Of a stretch of DNA of 64,000 nt, positions 18,500 to 27,238 are shown piece by piece; position 1 is the first letter of the stretch, and each line of letters starts with the position of its first letter. Both the position numbers and the translations under genes were made by a program. This stretch comes from Chitinophagaceae bacterium PMP191F (GTDB taxonomy: Bacteria; Bacteroidota; Bacteroidia; Chitinophagales; Chitinophagaceae), in assembly GCA_001302245.1 (NCBI GenBank), contig LGYU01000016.1, positions 372,001-436,000 of the forward strand. The letters are read 5' to 3'. The notes under the pieces were generated by a model, which searched no databases, had not been told where the DNA came from, and saw only the letters and a program-made list of their open reading frames with translations.

Positions 18500-18562
18500 G
18501 CAGCCCATGGTGGCATTTATCGTTTCAACGGAAAAAGATTTACGCGTTTTGATATCAGGTAG
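18500..18562 (+). pseudogene. Short remnant resembling a two-component-regulator propeller blade
   Basis: One frame reads HGGIYRFNGKRFTRFDI and then stops; this is the look of a Reg_prop blade (GGLYRYDGKSFTRF) in Bacteroidota hybrid sensors. Nothing else of such a gene is visible in the 440-base gap between the LysE and DUF7003-like genes, so it is at most a fossil. The rest of the gap holds no supported feature. Confidence 0.25.
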
Positions 18563-18789
18563 CTTGCAGGCACCAATACGTTATCGGCATTTAAAGAACG
18601 CAACATTAATTATGCGTAACAATAAAAAGATTATTACTATTCTGATAATCAAGATTATTCTTTAGACAAAGCGGGCTTTAGTTATTAATATTTTTTTTTA
18701 CCAAAAAGCAGGCAGCAGTTCTGGCGGACGTATTTCTGATGCCCTTTCCAACATAAAGCTGATAAACGCTGGCTGCTATTATAAATCAC

Positions 18790-19680
18790 ATGCCTTATCT
18801 TATCAGTATGTTGACAGAAGAACAAATTCTTGCACAGCTTGACAATTACAAATTGGGATTTTATTGCCAGTTTATAGACTTAGGTCATGTCTATTCATAT
18901 CTTATAGACAGCCGGCTTAACATTTTCAAAGGTGACAATGACAGATGGGCAATTGCAGCAGAACGATTAGGTTACAACCCAAGAGGCGGCGGCATTATGC
19001 TGGACATATATTATTTCGGGAACTGCTTAACCAATTTGGAACATTATAACGGGCAAGACACAAACTATTACACAGTTTACCCGATTGAATGGGATGACTT
19101 CAACAATACAGTTGACGGCGAAGCTCTAAAGCCTGATGCAAAAATCTGGAATATCAGGGGCAGGCAAATTGAACTTACACACGACAAGAAAGAGTATCTG
19201 AATGCAGGAATTGACCTGAAAGAATATGAACCAGGGAAGATTTCATTGGAAGAAGCCGGCAGACTACTTACAATAAAACACCGTGACTTATTCAGAGCAT
19301 CAGACGAAGAGCTTTATAAATCAATACCGAAAGGACTAAAAAAATTATTTGTCATTGATGAGTGGCATCATCGCGACTTCGATGAAATAGTTCAGCCAAC
19401 AATGAGTGATGAACAACTGCACACAACTTATGAGTTCAATAGAAATCTTGTTGACGGTGAATACCCTTTAGACTATGAAACGTTTGTACACATGTTTAGG
19501 GAACAAGAAAAAAAAACAGGTGAGTATAATCAAAATCAATATCAGGAAAACCGACCAAGTTCATATGAAACATGGCAAATGATTGCAAAAGTTATTGCAA
19601 CTGGCGACATATCTTATTATAAACCTACATTAGAAGCGAATACACATTGGAAAAACTGGCCCGAGTCTGGCAGCTTATAA
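18790..19680 (+). CDS. DUF7003-like hypothetical protein
   Basis: A 296-residue soluble protein of unknown function. I recall a Bacteroidota family with the same layout: an LTEEQILAQLD start, FIDLGHVYSYLIDSRLNIFK, RLGYNPRGGGIMLDIYYFGN, NYYTVYPIEWDDFN, IELTHDKKEYLNAGIDLKEY, RLLTIKHRDLFRASDEELYK and VIDEWHHRDFDE. The start may instead be the in-frame ATG at 18808 (MLTEEQ). Acidic and aromatic residues are plentiful; no membrane segment or catalytic motif is clear. It is a lone gene with AT-richer codons than the genes to its left, flanked on the right by an inverted repeat, and looks like a stand-alone acquired cassette. Confidence 0.75.
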   Translation: MPYLISMLTEEQILAQLDNYKLGFYCQFIDLGHVYSYLIDSRLNIFKGDNDRWAIAAERLGYNPRGGGIMLDIYYFGNCLTNLEHYNGQDTNYYTVYPIEWDDFNNTVDGEALKPDAKIWNIRGRQIELTHDKKEYLNAGIDLKEYEPGKISLEEAGRLLTIKHRDLFRASDEELYKSIPKGLKKLFVIDEWHHRDFDEIVQPTMSDEQLHTTYEFNRNLVDGEYPLDYETFVHMFREQEKKTGEYNQNQYQENRPSSYETWQMIAKVIATGDISYYKPTLEANTHWKNWPESGSL

Positions 19681-19693
19681 CAGACGTAAACAG

Positions 19694-19822
19694 CAGCTAA
19701 CATTCAGGTTGGCACTAGGCGGGTCGACGAATTTGTATTCAACTTTTTTCTCCTATCCGGCTTTAGTTGTTGGCCAACGTATTTCAAATACAGCCTGACT
19801 ATCACGACTAAACCGTTAGCTG
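19694..19822. repeat. Inverted repeat bounding a 129-base non-coding block
   Basis: cagctaac at 19694-19701 is the exact reverse complement of gttagctg at 19815-19822. The block begins 13 bases after the stop of the DUF7003-like gene. The arrangement is reminiscent of a cassette recombination site, but the ends fit the integron core-site consensus only partly. The remaining 450 bases up to the next gene hold no supported feature. Confidence 0.4.
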
Positions 19823-20269
19823 ACACTCTACTGACGCAAAAATGCAAAAAATTCCGGGTACAAAATATATTCAAGATTCTCAAAAGCCTTTCGACCAAAA
19901 CGAAAGCGTATAAGTGTTTGTAAAAGAACTACTCTAATTCTTACCTGCGAAAATACCGCAAAGGGAACCGATACCCGGTTAGATTTTCCACATATATCGA
20001 CAAAAACATGGATTTGAGTGATGAAAGTGTCTGCTTACCTCATTTCCATCAGATCATTATGTTTCTTTATTTTGTTCAGACAGAAAAAAAATGACTAGAG
20101 AATCGTTACAACAAGCACCCTGCAACAGTTATTCCTGAACGTTTACAAATCAAAAAAGCTGCGGTTAATCGACAATCCGTGTTGTATAGCGATAAACGTT
20201 GCTACCTATCGACTATATGCTGCTTGCTATTTAGGAAGCTAATATTTTTACCCTATAAATCACTCAAAA

Positions 20270-21001
20270 ATGAAGAAATATTTATTACTGAATGTCATCT
20301 GTTTACTGGTAACGATGACATCCTGTAAAAAGGGCGACGGTGGTTCTGGCAGTGAGGGCGGCTTTGCGACCGGAAAGATAGTAGATACCAAAGGCAATGC
20401 GCTGGCAAATGTAGAAGTGACCATTGAAAATACTTTGGTGGGAACTGCCATTTCTTATGTAGGCAAAACGGATGAATCAGGCAACTATAGAATAAAAATT
20501 GGCAAGGTCGGAACCTATCATGCTTCTGCTTACCTGGAAAAAAATTATAACGGTAAAACTTACCGCTTACCATTGCATCCTGATAAAGACGATGTGTTCA
20601 GCAATGAAGGAGCCGTAAGGAATTTTGCCTGGAAACTTTCGGGTAAAATGCCTGATCAGGGATATTATGGATCAAATATTGAGATTAATTCAGAATTAGG
20701 GGTTTATATTCCTGATGAAGAAAACATTGAATACACGCTTACCCCTGTAGGAAAGTTGATTGATGGCTCTGATGGTGCTGTTTTAAAGTTACATACAGGT
20801 TTGCCTAATACAGATTCTTATGGGAAATTATTAGACATACCGATCGGCAGATATACGATAACGGCTGCCTATATTAAGAACGGTTCAAGACAATCGCTTC
20901 GCTTAAAGAAAACGCTGGAATCAGGAAGCTATCAAAACAGCCTCACAATAGATTTCCCGGAGGTTTGGTACGAGGGTGTAGCGATTATGTATAATTTTTA
21001 A
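20270..21001 (+). CDS. Carboxypeptidase-regulatory-like lipoprotein
   Basis: A 243-residue predicted lipoprotein. The signal ends in a lipobox (LLVTMTSC followed by KKGDGG), and the Gly/Ser-rich linker is typical of Bacteroidota lipoproteins. Residues ~30-95 form a CarboxypepD_reg-type beta sandwich (FATGKIVDTKGNALANVEVT, GKTDESGNYRIKIG, GTYHASAYLEKNYNGK). The C-terminal half is beta-rich with no family seen. It is probably on the cell surface or in the periplasm. No partner gene is adjacent. Confidence 0.8.
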   Translation: MKKYLLLNVICLLVTMTSCKKGDGGSGSEGGFATGKIVDTKGNALANVEVTIENTLVGTAISYVGKTDESGNYRIKIGKVGTYHASAYLEKNYNGKTYRLPLHPDKDDVFSNEGAVRNFAWKLSGKMPDQGYYGSNIEINSELGVYIPDEENIEYTLTPVGKLIDGSDGAVLKLHTGLPNTDSYGKLLDIPIGRYTITAAYIKNGSRQSLRLKKTLESGSYQNSLTIDFPEVWYEGVAIMYNF

Positions 21002-21207
21002 GAATTTCGGCATACCTGACACAGCTTCAACAGGGATGATCCGATCGGCAGGGGCAATACAGCCGGGATTCAGCAATGTTTTTTTTCATATAATTTGAGC
21101 AGGAATAATCCGGTATGTTGGAAAGTATATAGGTTGTTGGGATGCCATTTGGCAGGTCTGCAGAATGAACCGACCCGAAGGGGCATGCCATAAAAAAAAA
21201 TAAAAAA

Positions 21208-21229
21208 GCCGAAGACAAAAATCTTCGGC
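21208..21229 (-). terminator. Rho-independent terminator, leftward
   Basis: gccgaaga (21208-21215) pairs with tcttcggc (21222-21229) around caaaaa. On the minus strand the stem is followed by a long T-rich tract, so it stops leftward transcription, presumably of the small Cys-containing ORF and possibly of the serine hydrolase gene. Confidence 0.75.
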
Positions 21230-21252
21230 TAATATCAGTGGCTATTAAAATT

Positions 21253-21363
21253 TTATTGACCTATATTTTCACTAAGTTCTTTTATCTTTTCCCTTAATGG
21301 TTTTGTATCTAAATGCTTGTTTAACTTATCTGCCTGTGTGCAACAACTGCAGGATGGTTTCAT
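21253..21363 (-). CDS. Small Cys-containing ORF (36 residues)
   Basis: This leftward ORF starts MKPSCSCCTQADKLNKHL, has a charged helical tail (KPLREKIKELSENIGQ) and ends 24 bases before a leftward terminator. The CxCC motif suggests metal binding. The frame remains open about 15 codons upstream of the ATG with plausible protein sequence, so this may be the tail of a decayed longer gene. It is too short for a family call. The rest of the gap from 21002 to 21605 shows nothing else. Confidence 0.4.
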   Translation of the reverse strand: MKPSCSCCTQADKLNKHLDTKPLREKIKELSENIGQ

Positions 21364-21605
21364 GTCGATTGCACTCAAACCAGGACTGCACACTTTCAAA
21401 ATGTTATTTCATCAATATATAAACCAGAATATAAGATGATTGCCCCAAAACATCGAACTTTTCCATGTCAGTTAATACCGTAAAATGTTGTCATTTTCCT
21501 GAAAAGTCCAGCATGGAGCCCACCAACAGGTTCGAGACTGAAACGCTTGGAGCTACTTTTTGCATTAAGCGACATTAAGGTTCGAGGAATCTGTGCGCAA
21601 ATTTT

Positions 21606-23114
21606 CTATTTTTTCAAAAGCTCTTCCAGCATCTTTTTTCCGCCTTCATTGCCGGGGTTGAGTTTAATTGACTTTGAGTACATAAAAATTGCTTCGTTTT
21701 TCTTTCCCACTTTTGCCAATGCTTCGCCATAACTGTCATACGTATTAAAACTGTTTGGAAACAACAAAGTGTTTTGTTTTAATACTTCCAGAGCAAGCTC
21801 ATTATGCCCGTCAAATGTTGGTTCATACAGCAGTTGTAACCCCAGGTCGTTCATATCTTCCTCACTTAAATAATAATGAGAAGAATCGTCTCTCAATTCC
21901 TGGAATTTTATAAAAGCAGCGTCAATGCCTTTGTCAACCAAAGTGCTGCCATATACTTTTGTCAAAGACTGTTTAGTGGGTGAAATAGGTTTGTTGTTAA
22001 GAATGCCTATTGCGTTAACGCCAGTTTTATAAAGAGTCTTATCAAATGCGTTGTCAAAAAGAATAACAGTTTGCCTTTTGTCAATATTTCTTAGTAAAAT
22101 ACTTAAAGCACCTGGTACACCTCCTGTGTGGCCCACAATTTTTCCTGAAGAGCTATCTGCAAAAATAAACCAACCCAAACCGTATGAGGTTTTTTCTCCT
22201 CCCAGGTTTGTTTCTACGGTTTGGCCATTATTTAATTTGTTGGGGGTAAACGCCTCTTTCAATGAAGATTGCCTGAGCAATCTTTCTCCATAAAGCTCCT
22301 GGTCAAATTTTAATAGATCTGTAGCAGTTGTTATAATATTACCATTGCCAACAAAACCGCTTAAATTCAACATCCTGATCCTGTAGTTTTTTAAACTATC
22401 CACATTTTCTAATTCAGTAGAAAAAAGAAATGGATAATCATAATCAACCACCCGGTTTTTATTCCCCATTTTCGAGATGTCTTTTTGAAAATAAGTGTTT
22501 GCCATTTTGGCTGGATTAAAAATGTTTTTTTGCAAATATTCCTGGAAAGGAATTTTTGATATTTTTTCTACAAGCAAGGCCAATAAAATGTAGTTGGTAT
22601 TTGTGTATTGGTATTTGTCATTGGGTTTAAAGCTTAAAGATTTCTTCACATTTTTTAAGGTTGGTAACAAATCCTTGTTTGTAAAAATCTTATTTGGATT
22701 TTCCTGTATTTGTTGCCTGAAAATTTCAATTTCTGGCAAACCCGATGTGTGAGTGAGCAAATGCCTGATGGTAATTTCAGGATATGGAAAGTCCGGAAAG
22801 TATTTAATCACATTATCGTCCAGCGCCAATTTTCCTTTTTCTTTCAGTTGCAGGATAGCCGTTGACGTAAATACTTTTGAAACCGAAGCCAAAGAAAATC
22901 CAGAGTTTTCAGTGTTAAGCGTTTTGGTTTTAAAGTTTGCGTACCCGAATGACTTTTGATAAACAGACTGACTGTTTTCTGCAACAAGAGCGTTTCCATT
23001 AATCTGCCCATAACTGTACAGTGAATTAAACAAACTGTCTAATTTTCCAGCGCTGTTTTGGGCAAATGAAATTGTTGCAGTGAGCAAAAAGGGAAGCAGG
23101 ACTTTCAGCTTCAT
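21606..23114 (-). CDS. Serine hydrolase (beta-lactamase/class C-like) with C-terminal TPR-like tail
   Basis: A 502-residue exported serine hydrolase of the beta-lactamase superfamily. It has a signal peptide (~1-18), the active-site SxxK in FSLASVSKVF (Ser77, Lys80), YTN in KYQYTNTNY as the Tyr-x-Asn element, and HTGGVPG as the third element. After the ~350-residue catalytic domain, a tail (LQLLYEPTFDGHNELALEVL to NAYDSYGEAL-like repeats, ending in EAIFMYSKSIKLNPGNEGG) resembles tetratricopeptide repeats. Such enzymes act as esterases or D-aminopeptidases more often than as resistance enzymes. Its base composition is AT-rich. It is divergent from a membrane winged-helix regulator, which probably controls it. 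Confidence 0.92.
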   Translation of the reverse strand: MKLKVLLPFLLTATISFAQNSAGKLDSLFNSLYSYGQINGNALVAENSQSVYQKSFGYANFKTKTLNTENSGFSLASVSKVFTSTAILQLKEKGKLALDDNVIKYFPDFPYPEITIRHLLTHTSGLPEIEIFRQQIQENPNKIFTNKDLLPTLKNVKKSLSFKPNDKYQYTNTNYILLALLVEKISKIPFQEYLQKNIFNPAKMANTYFQKDISKMGNKNRVVDYDYPFLFSTELENVDSLKNYRIRMLNLSGFVGNGNIITTATDLLKFDQELYGERLLRQSSLKEAFTPNKLNNGQTVETNLGGEKTSYGLGWFIFADSSSGKIVGHTGGVPGALSILLRNIDKRQTVILFDNAFDKTLYKTGVNAIGILNNKPISPTKQSLTKVYGSTLVDKGIDAAFIKFQELRDDSSHYYLSEEDMNDLGLQLLYEPTFDGHNELALEVLKQNTLLFPNSFNTYDSYGEALAKVGKKNEAIFMYSKSIKLNPGNEGGKKMLEELLKK

Positions 23115-23239
23115 TTTAATTATTTTTTGAGATACAATACTACCCCTGCTTTGACATTTTGCTACTATAGAAAACCTTTTATTTAGCTATAGATGCTTCT
23201 TAATCAACCTGTATTTGGTAAATTTGATAAAAGATTATC

Positions 23240-23911
23240 ATGGAGCATATGTTTTTTGTACTGAATAATACCTTTTCGGTAGATGCTTCGCTTAACCTGC
23301 TCACCCATAATGAGACAGGAACTCAAACTAAGTTAGAGCCGAGGTTAATTGAAATATTATGCGTTCTTGCAAAAAATGAGGGGAAACTGGTAAGTAGAGA
23401 AATGCTCATTTCGAAAATATGGAACAATTACGGTGGCGCAGAAGATGGCCTGAACCAGGGGATTTCTTTTTTGAGAAAGGCACTTGGCGACTCCGACAAA
23501 CAAATAATAGAAACTGTACCCAAAAAAGGTTACATCCTGCATGCCAGTGTTACAGATAATTTGTCTCCAAAAATACCGGAGCAAACCAAAGAGAAGAAAT
23601 TTCAAAAAAAAACTATTCTAATAGCCATTATATCGGGTGTATTTATTTTAGGGTCTTTACTGCTATTTAATCAAGGTAAAAATAATTACTCCGGCACATC
23701 AAGAAAGCAACCGCCTTCATTTTCAATAGCTGATTCTGTTGTATCAAAAAATTGGCAGGGTAAAAATTACAAACTTCTAATTGGCAAAAATGAAACAATC
23801 AAACTTTTTGAAAACAACATTCAAATAGCAGATAGTAATCTTAAAAACTATGAGATAGTTATTCAGGAACTTAAAGATAAGTTAACCAGTAATCAGGATG
23901 CAAAGAGATAA
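23240..23911 (+). CDS. ToxR/CadC-like membrane winged-helix regulator
   Basis: A 223-residue protein with an OmpR-type winged helix at the N-terminus (1-~105: LEPRLIEILCVLAKNEGKLV, SREMLISKIWNN, GLNQGISFLRKALGD, IIETVPKKGYIL), a linker, a single membrane segment (~128-146, TILIAIISGVFILGSLLLF) and a short extracytoplasmic tail (~75 residues). There is no receiver domain, so the signal is probably sensed through the tail or membrane, as in CadC and ToxR. It starts 125 bases from the divergent serine hydrolase gene, the obvious target. Confidence 0.88.
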   Translation: MEHMFFVLNNTFSVDASLNLLTHNETGTQTKLEPRLIEILCVLAKNEGKLVSREMLISKIWNNYGGAEDGLNQGISFLRKALGDSDKQIIETVPKKGYILHASVTDNLSPKIPEQTKEKKFQKKTILIAIISGVFILGSLLLFNQGKNNYSGTSRKQPPSFSIADSVVSKNWQGKNYKLLIGKNETIKLFENNIQIADSNLKNYEIVIQELKDKLTSNQDAKR

Positions 23912-24205
23912 AGAAAATTCGAGAATCAGCCAAGATTAAGAAATGCTCCTATAAATTGGCAGCCTTTATTCCTGAAAAGCGAGATCAATATAATGGTATT
24001 CCTTATAAGCCATTAGTTACCAAAACCAGGGAAAAGACCCGTGGTTTTAATAGATGCAAATGGCAGATTACACCGATGACTCCTTGTTAAGTCCGATAGG
24101 TACCAGTAGTCATTATTGCTTACTTTTCCCGGTGTAGGCTTCCACATATTTCGGCCAGTCTAGTTAGAGTTATATCTAGTAGATTATTAACTTTAACGCC
24201 ATAAG

Positions 24206-24473
24206 ATGAAAAAAAGGTAAGCACACAGAACAGCAAATAGTAGCCGCTTTAAAACAGCAGGAAGCCGGCATATCAGTAAAAGACAATAGCCGCGAACTAG
24301 GCATAAGTGAAGCGACATTTTATAACTGGAAGGCCAAATATGGTGGTATGGAAGCGAGTGACGTTGCAAAACTGAAAGACCTGGAAAAGGAGAATGCTGA
24401 ACTCAAGAAGATGTTTGCAGAATTAAGTATTGAGAACCGTGCATTAAAAGGCCTGATCGAAAAAAAGTTATAA
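24206..24473 (+). pseudogene. IS3 orfA (transposase HTH subunit), frameshifted
   Basis: The frame after the first codons reads KHTEQQIVAALKQQEAGIS, ELGISEATFYNWKAKYGGME and a leucine-zipper-like end (LKDLEKENAELKKMFAELS), which is the standard OrfA. An ATG at 24206 is in the wrong frame because an A run (aaaaaaa) has one extra base relative to M-K-K-G-K; reading from it stops after four codons. The gene is therefore inactivated right at its start. Confidence 0.8.
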
Positions 24474-25333
24474 CGCCGCAGGAGAAACGGGAGGCTGTAC
24501 TTCATCTAACCACCGAAGAAGGGCTTAGTACCCGAAAGGCGTGTTTGCTAATAGGTATATCTCTAAGTACCTGTCAGTATAAAGCAAAAGAAAAGGATGA
24601 TAGGCAAATACAAACCGCCTTAACCACATTAACCAGCAAACATGTATCAATTGGATTCTGGCAGTGTTGCTATCGCCTTTGGAACAAGGGTTTTACCTGG
24701 AACCATAAACGTATTTACTGGGTGTACACAAGCATGAAGCTAAATATCCGTCGTAGGGCTAAAAGGCGGCTTCCAGAGCGTATAAAACAACCTTTGACTA
24801 TACCGTCTGCGCCTAACCAGGTATGGAGCATAGACTTCATGAGTGACAGCCTTGCAGATGGTAGGCGTTACCGGTTATTAAACGTAATAGACGACTTTAA
24901 CCGGGAATCGCTAGCTATTGAAGTGGATACATCACTTCCTTCGTTAAGAGTGATCCGGGTTTTAAACAGGATTATCCTTAAAAGAGGTAAGTCAATGACA
25001 ATCAGAACAGATAACGGACCGAATTTATTAGTCATTTATTGCAGCAATGGTGTGAAAGTAACGCTATTACACTACAGTATATACAGCCGGGCAAGCCAAC
25101 ACAGAATGCTTATATCGAAAGGAAAAAGGGCAGTATCAGGCGCGAATTGCTTAATGCATATTTATTCAATAACCTCCCAGAGGTAAGGGCTATGAGCGAA
25201 GAAGGGAGGATAGACTACACCTCATAAGTCTTTAGGTTATTTATCCCCAGATAAATATGCCGAGCAGTATTACCAAAGTTTATGGATCCAACATCTATCC
25301 ACAAACGGCGAACGGAAATACTTCCCAAATTGA
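24467..25333 (+). pseudogene. IS3 orfB (DDE transposase), frameshifted
   Basis: OrfB with a DDE/rve fold. The first Asp is in [19 protein letters not shown], the second in TIRTDNGPN, and the Glu in [19 protein letters not shown]. The second Asp and the Glu lie in different frames, so one shift falls between them near 25030, and another falls near 25220 because the end (PHKSLGYLSPDKYAEQYYQS) is in yet another frame. The gene is a decayed transposase. Confidence 0.8.
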
Positions 25334-25412
25334 AGAGAGCAGTTTTATGGATAAAATATTTGAAAAACAGAAACTCTAGCTACCACTGGATCAAAAATAA
25401 GGGGAGCTTACA

Positions 25413-25485
25413 CTGGGCCGCGACCTAAATCATAAAAGAAATAGATCTTATCTCCTTTCTTATTGAGCTTTTCTACAATATTCAT
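25413..25485 (-). pseudogene. N-terminal stub of a tyrosine recombinase (integrase) cut by the IS
   Basis: The ATG at 25485 opens a frame reading MNIVEKLNKKGDKIYFFYDL, then GRGP, where it meets the IS end. This is the start of the arm-binding domain of Bacteroidota phage/ICE-type integrases (N-terminus like I-x-F-x-YDYGRGxGQR). The rest is missing: no continuation was found on the far side of the IS, so the insertion was accompanied by deletion or rearrangement. It marks this region as a former integrative element. Confidence 0.65.
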
Positions 25486-26640
25486 AGTGTTTCGTTTTTT
25501 AAGGTTACGGGAGAGAAGCCCAATGAGTATGCCATGACAACAATAAAACCAGGGTAGCTAAAGCCAGCTACCATCCGGTAAGAGTTTGTGAAAGAAAGCG
25601 GGAACAACAACCTTGAAAATAATTTTGAAAACCACTTAGTGCATAATGGCAGAACTGCCATATAGGCTTGTGTTTCACTGTCAGCAGTCGGTGTCATTTT
25701 GAGTGTTAGGCCGGTGTCAAATAAGCCTTTTTAACCCATTTTTGATGCAAAAATCCATTGGTTAGATTCCGGTTGTATTCCGGTGGAGTGCCTGCAATTC
25801 TGAGTGTCATTTAAGTGTCGTAAATAGTGGGAAAAAGGGCTAAATAGCGTGAAAATCCGACACTCGCGAAAATAAAAAACATTACAAATCAATGACTTGT
25901 AAGGCTTTCAAGTGCCCAAGATAGGAAAATTATCTAACCAAATACTGCTTGACTTAGTGGCTATTAGCGAATTACTGGAATGATATGGCTTGCGCCATAA
26001 AGTTTCCGTTTTTTGTAGCTAATCACCACTAGGAACGGTACAGGTCTTGAACCAGCACCTGGAGCATCTTCTTGAATTTTCACACCTCGTTGACCGAAAT
26101 TAAGTCCTCTCTTAAATCAAATTAGTTCTTCGATTATTTTTATTTAATAATTACGTGTATGTAAATGATTTATACCTAGTATAGAAGTTTTATATTTTTA
26201 AATAATCTTAAACAATTGAAAATCAATTACATGAATTTGTTTTATAAATTTATAACGATTAGAATAAATAAAAAAAATAAATAGACATACAACTAATATA
26301 ATGTAATTAATTGATTTTGATATCATTAAATAACAATTAGTATTAAACAGCAAAAATGAAGAAAACAATTTCGTGGCCAGCGCACCAATTTACATTTTGT
26401 AGAAAATGAGCAGTCACATGCAGAATTTAAAGTGCAATGCTGGCATACTGGCACCAACGATTTGGCGGATCGTAGGGAAATTTCATGCAATTTAATTGAC
26501 AGGAAGTCAGCTATGACGTTTTGTCACGGCTTTTTCTGCAAAAAAGACTGTGTTTTTTGTTTAGTACGATAGTTGATTCGTGATCTGTAAACGAATCTTA
26601 AATACGAATACGTTTTAAAAAAAGAAAATCACTTTTAATT
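25486..26640. other. Gene-poor, partly very AT-rich spacer
   Basis: About 1.15 kb upstream of the four-ORF operon. The segment from about 26110 to 26360 is extremely AT-rich, with long runs of A and T. No transfer RNA or att-like copy of the tRNA-Leu end was found. One frame from 26360 to 26572 stays open for ~70 codons (e.g. FKVQCWHTGTNDLADRREIS) but has no start codon; an ATG four codons upstream is in another frame, so it may be a broken gene. The operator-like repeat at 26575-26597 is listed separately. Confidence 0.5.
26575..26597 (+). promoter_or_regulatory. Operator-like inverted repeat before the four-ORF operon
   Basis: gattcgt (26575-26581) and acgaatc (26591-26597) form a perfect 7-base inverted repeat with a 9-base spacer, and a third half-site-like acgaata follows at 26604. 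The repeat ends 43 bases before the first ATG, where an operator or attenuating hairpin would lie. Confidence 0.45.
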
Positions 26641-27234
26641 ATGGAGACAAAATTCAAACTAACGTCAGAAGGTATTGAGATTTCTGGCTCTGAGGAATTT
26701 GTGACAACACAGATTGAAAACTTCAAATCTCTATTTCACACGACCTACGAAAAGCTTTTAGATAGGAAAGTAACCACTCCACATGAAGATACGAATAAGG
26801 AAGCGGGTGGCATTAAAAAGGTATTAATACAAAATCCACATTCACAAGTGGCTGATAGTGATGAGGTTGAATATGTGGAGGTTAACAAAACAGGTATTGA
26901 TTACGATAATGTATTAGTAATCGATAAGGACAAGATTCAAATTATTGTAGATGTGAAGGATCCAACAAAAAGCCAAAGGATGATTAAGATAATCCTACTG
27001 TACATGTGGGCTAAGCTTCAGCAGGGAGTCGAAACCATAGCTTTTCCAGAACTGAGAGATGTTTGTCAGTACTACGATGCTCTTGATTACACAAATTTTG
27101 CGAAGCATATTGATGCAAACAAGAGGTTCTTTATCACTCTTGGTGATGGTAAAAATAAGAGTGCAAAATTAATAAGGCCTGGAATTAAGGAAGCAGAAAA
27201 ACTTATTCAAGAATTAAGTCAAAATAACAATTAG
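26641..27234 (+). CDS. Hypothetical protein, winged-helix-like C-terminus (operon ORF 1)
   Basis: A 197-residue soluble protein of unknown function. The N-terminal ~45 residues (FKLTSEGIEISGSEEFVTTQ then IENFKSLF) form a small beta-hairpin plus helix also found at the start of the next gene product. A charged, flexible middle follows. The C-terminal ~95 residues (IIVDVKDPTKSQRMIKIILL to EKLIQEL) match the next gene's C-terminus in pattern and look like a winged helix (AFPELRDVCQYYDALDYTNF, KRFFITLGDG, AKLIRPGIKEAEKL). It heads an operon with genes 4 bases (27239) to 44 bases apart. No membrane segment. AT-rich codons suggest transfer. Confidence 0.82.
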   Translation: METKFKLTSEGIEISGSEEFVTTQIENFKSLFHTTYEKLLDRKVTTPHEDTNKEAGGIKKVLIQNPHSQVADSDEVEYVEVNKTGIDYDNVLVIDKDKIQIIVDVKDPTKSQRMIKIILLYMWAKLQQGVETIAFPELRDVCQYYDALDYTNFAKHIDANKRFFITLGDGKNKSAKLIRPGIKEAEKLIQELSQNNN

Positions 27235-27238
27235 AAGT

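Larger units (their letters stand above)
24133..25412 (+). mobile_element. IS3-family insertion sequence, degenerate
   Basis: About 1.28 kb bounded by imperfect inverted repeats: the left end starts tgtaggcttccacatattt (24133) and the right end, read inward, starts tgtaagctccccttattt (ending 25412), with the TG...CA tips of the IS3 family. Inside are an orfA-like and an orfB-like frame in the usual overlapping order. Both are broken by frameshifts, so it cannot move by itself. No clear target duplication is visible; the left flank ends ccgg and the right flank starts ctgg. Confidence 0.8.

Noticed and set aside
24545-25186. Reading the 213-codon transposase frame as an intact gene
   Set aside because: The ORF ends by frameshift before the catalytic Glu, which lies in another frame, and it lacks the N-terminal part; it is only a segment of a decayed orfB.
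25482-25697. 71-codon leftward ORF overlapping the integrase start
   Set aside because: No domain-like pattern; it overlaps the real integrase start in another frame and has a hydrophobic, random-looking sequence.
26035-26090. Possible tRNA-end duplicate (acaggtcttgaaccagcac resembling the tRNA-Leu 3' region)
   Set aside because: Only about 15 of 19 bases match and the surrounding sequence does not fold as a tRNA arm, so it is not a convincing attachment-site copy.
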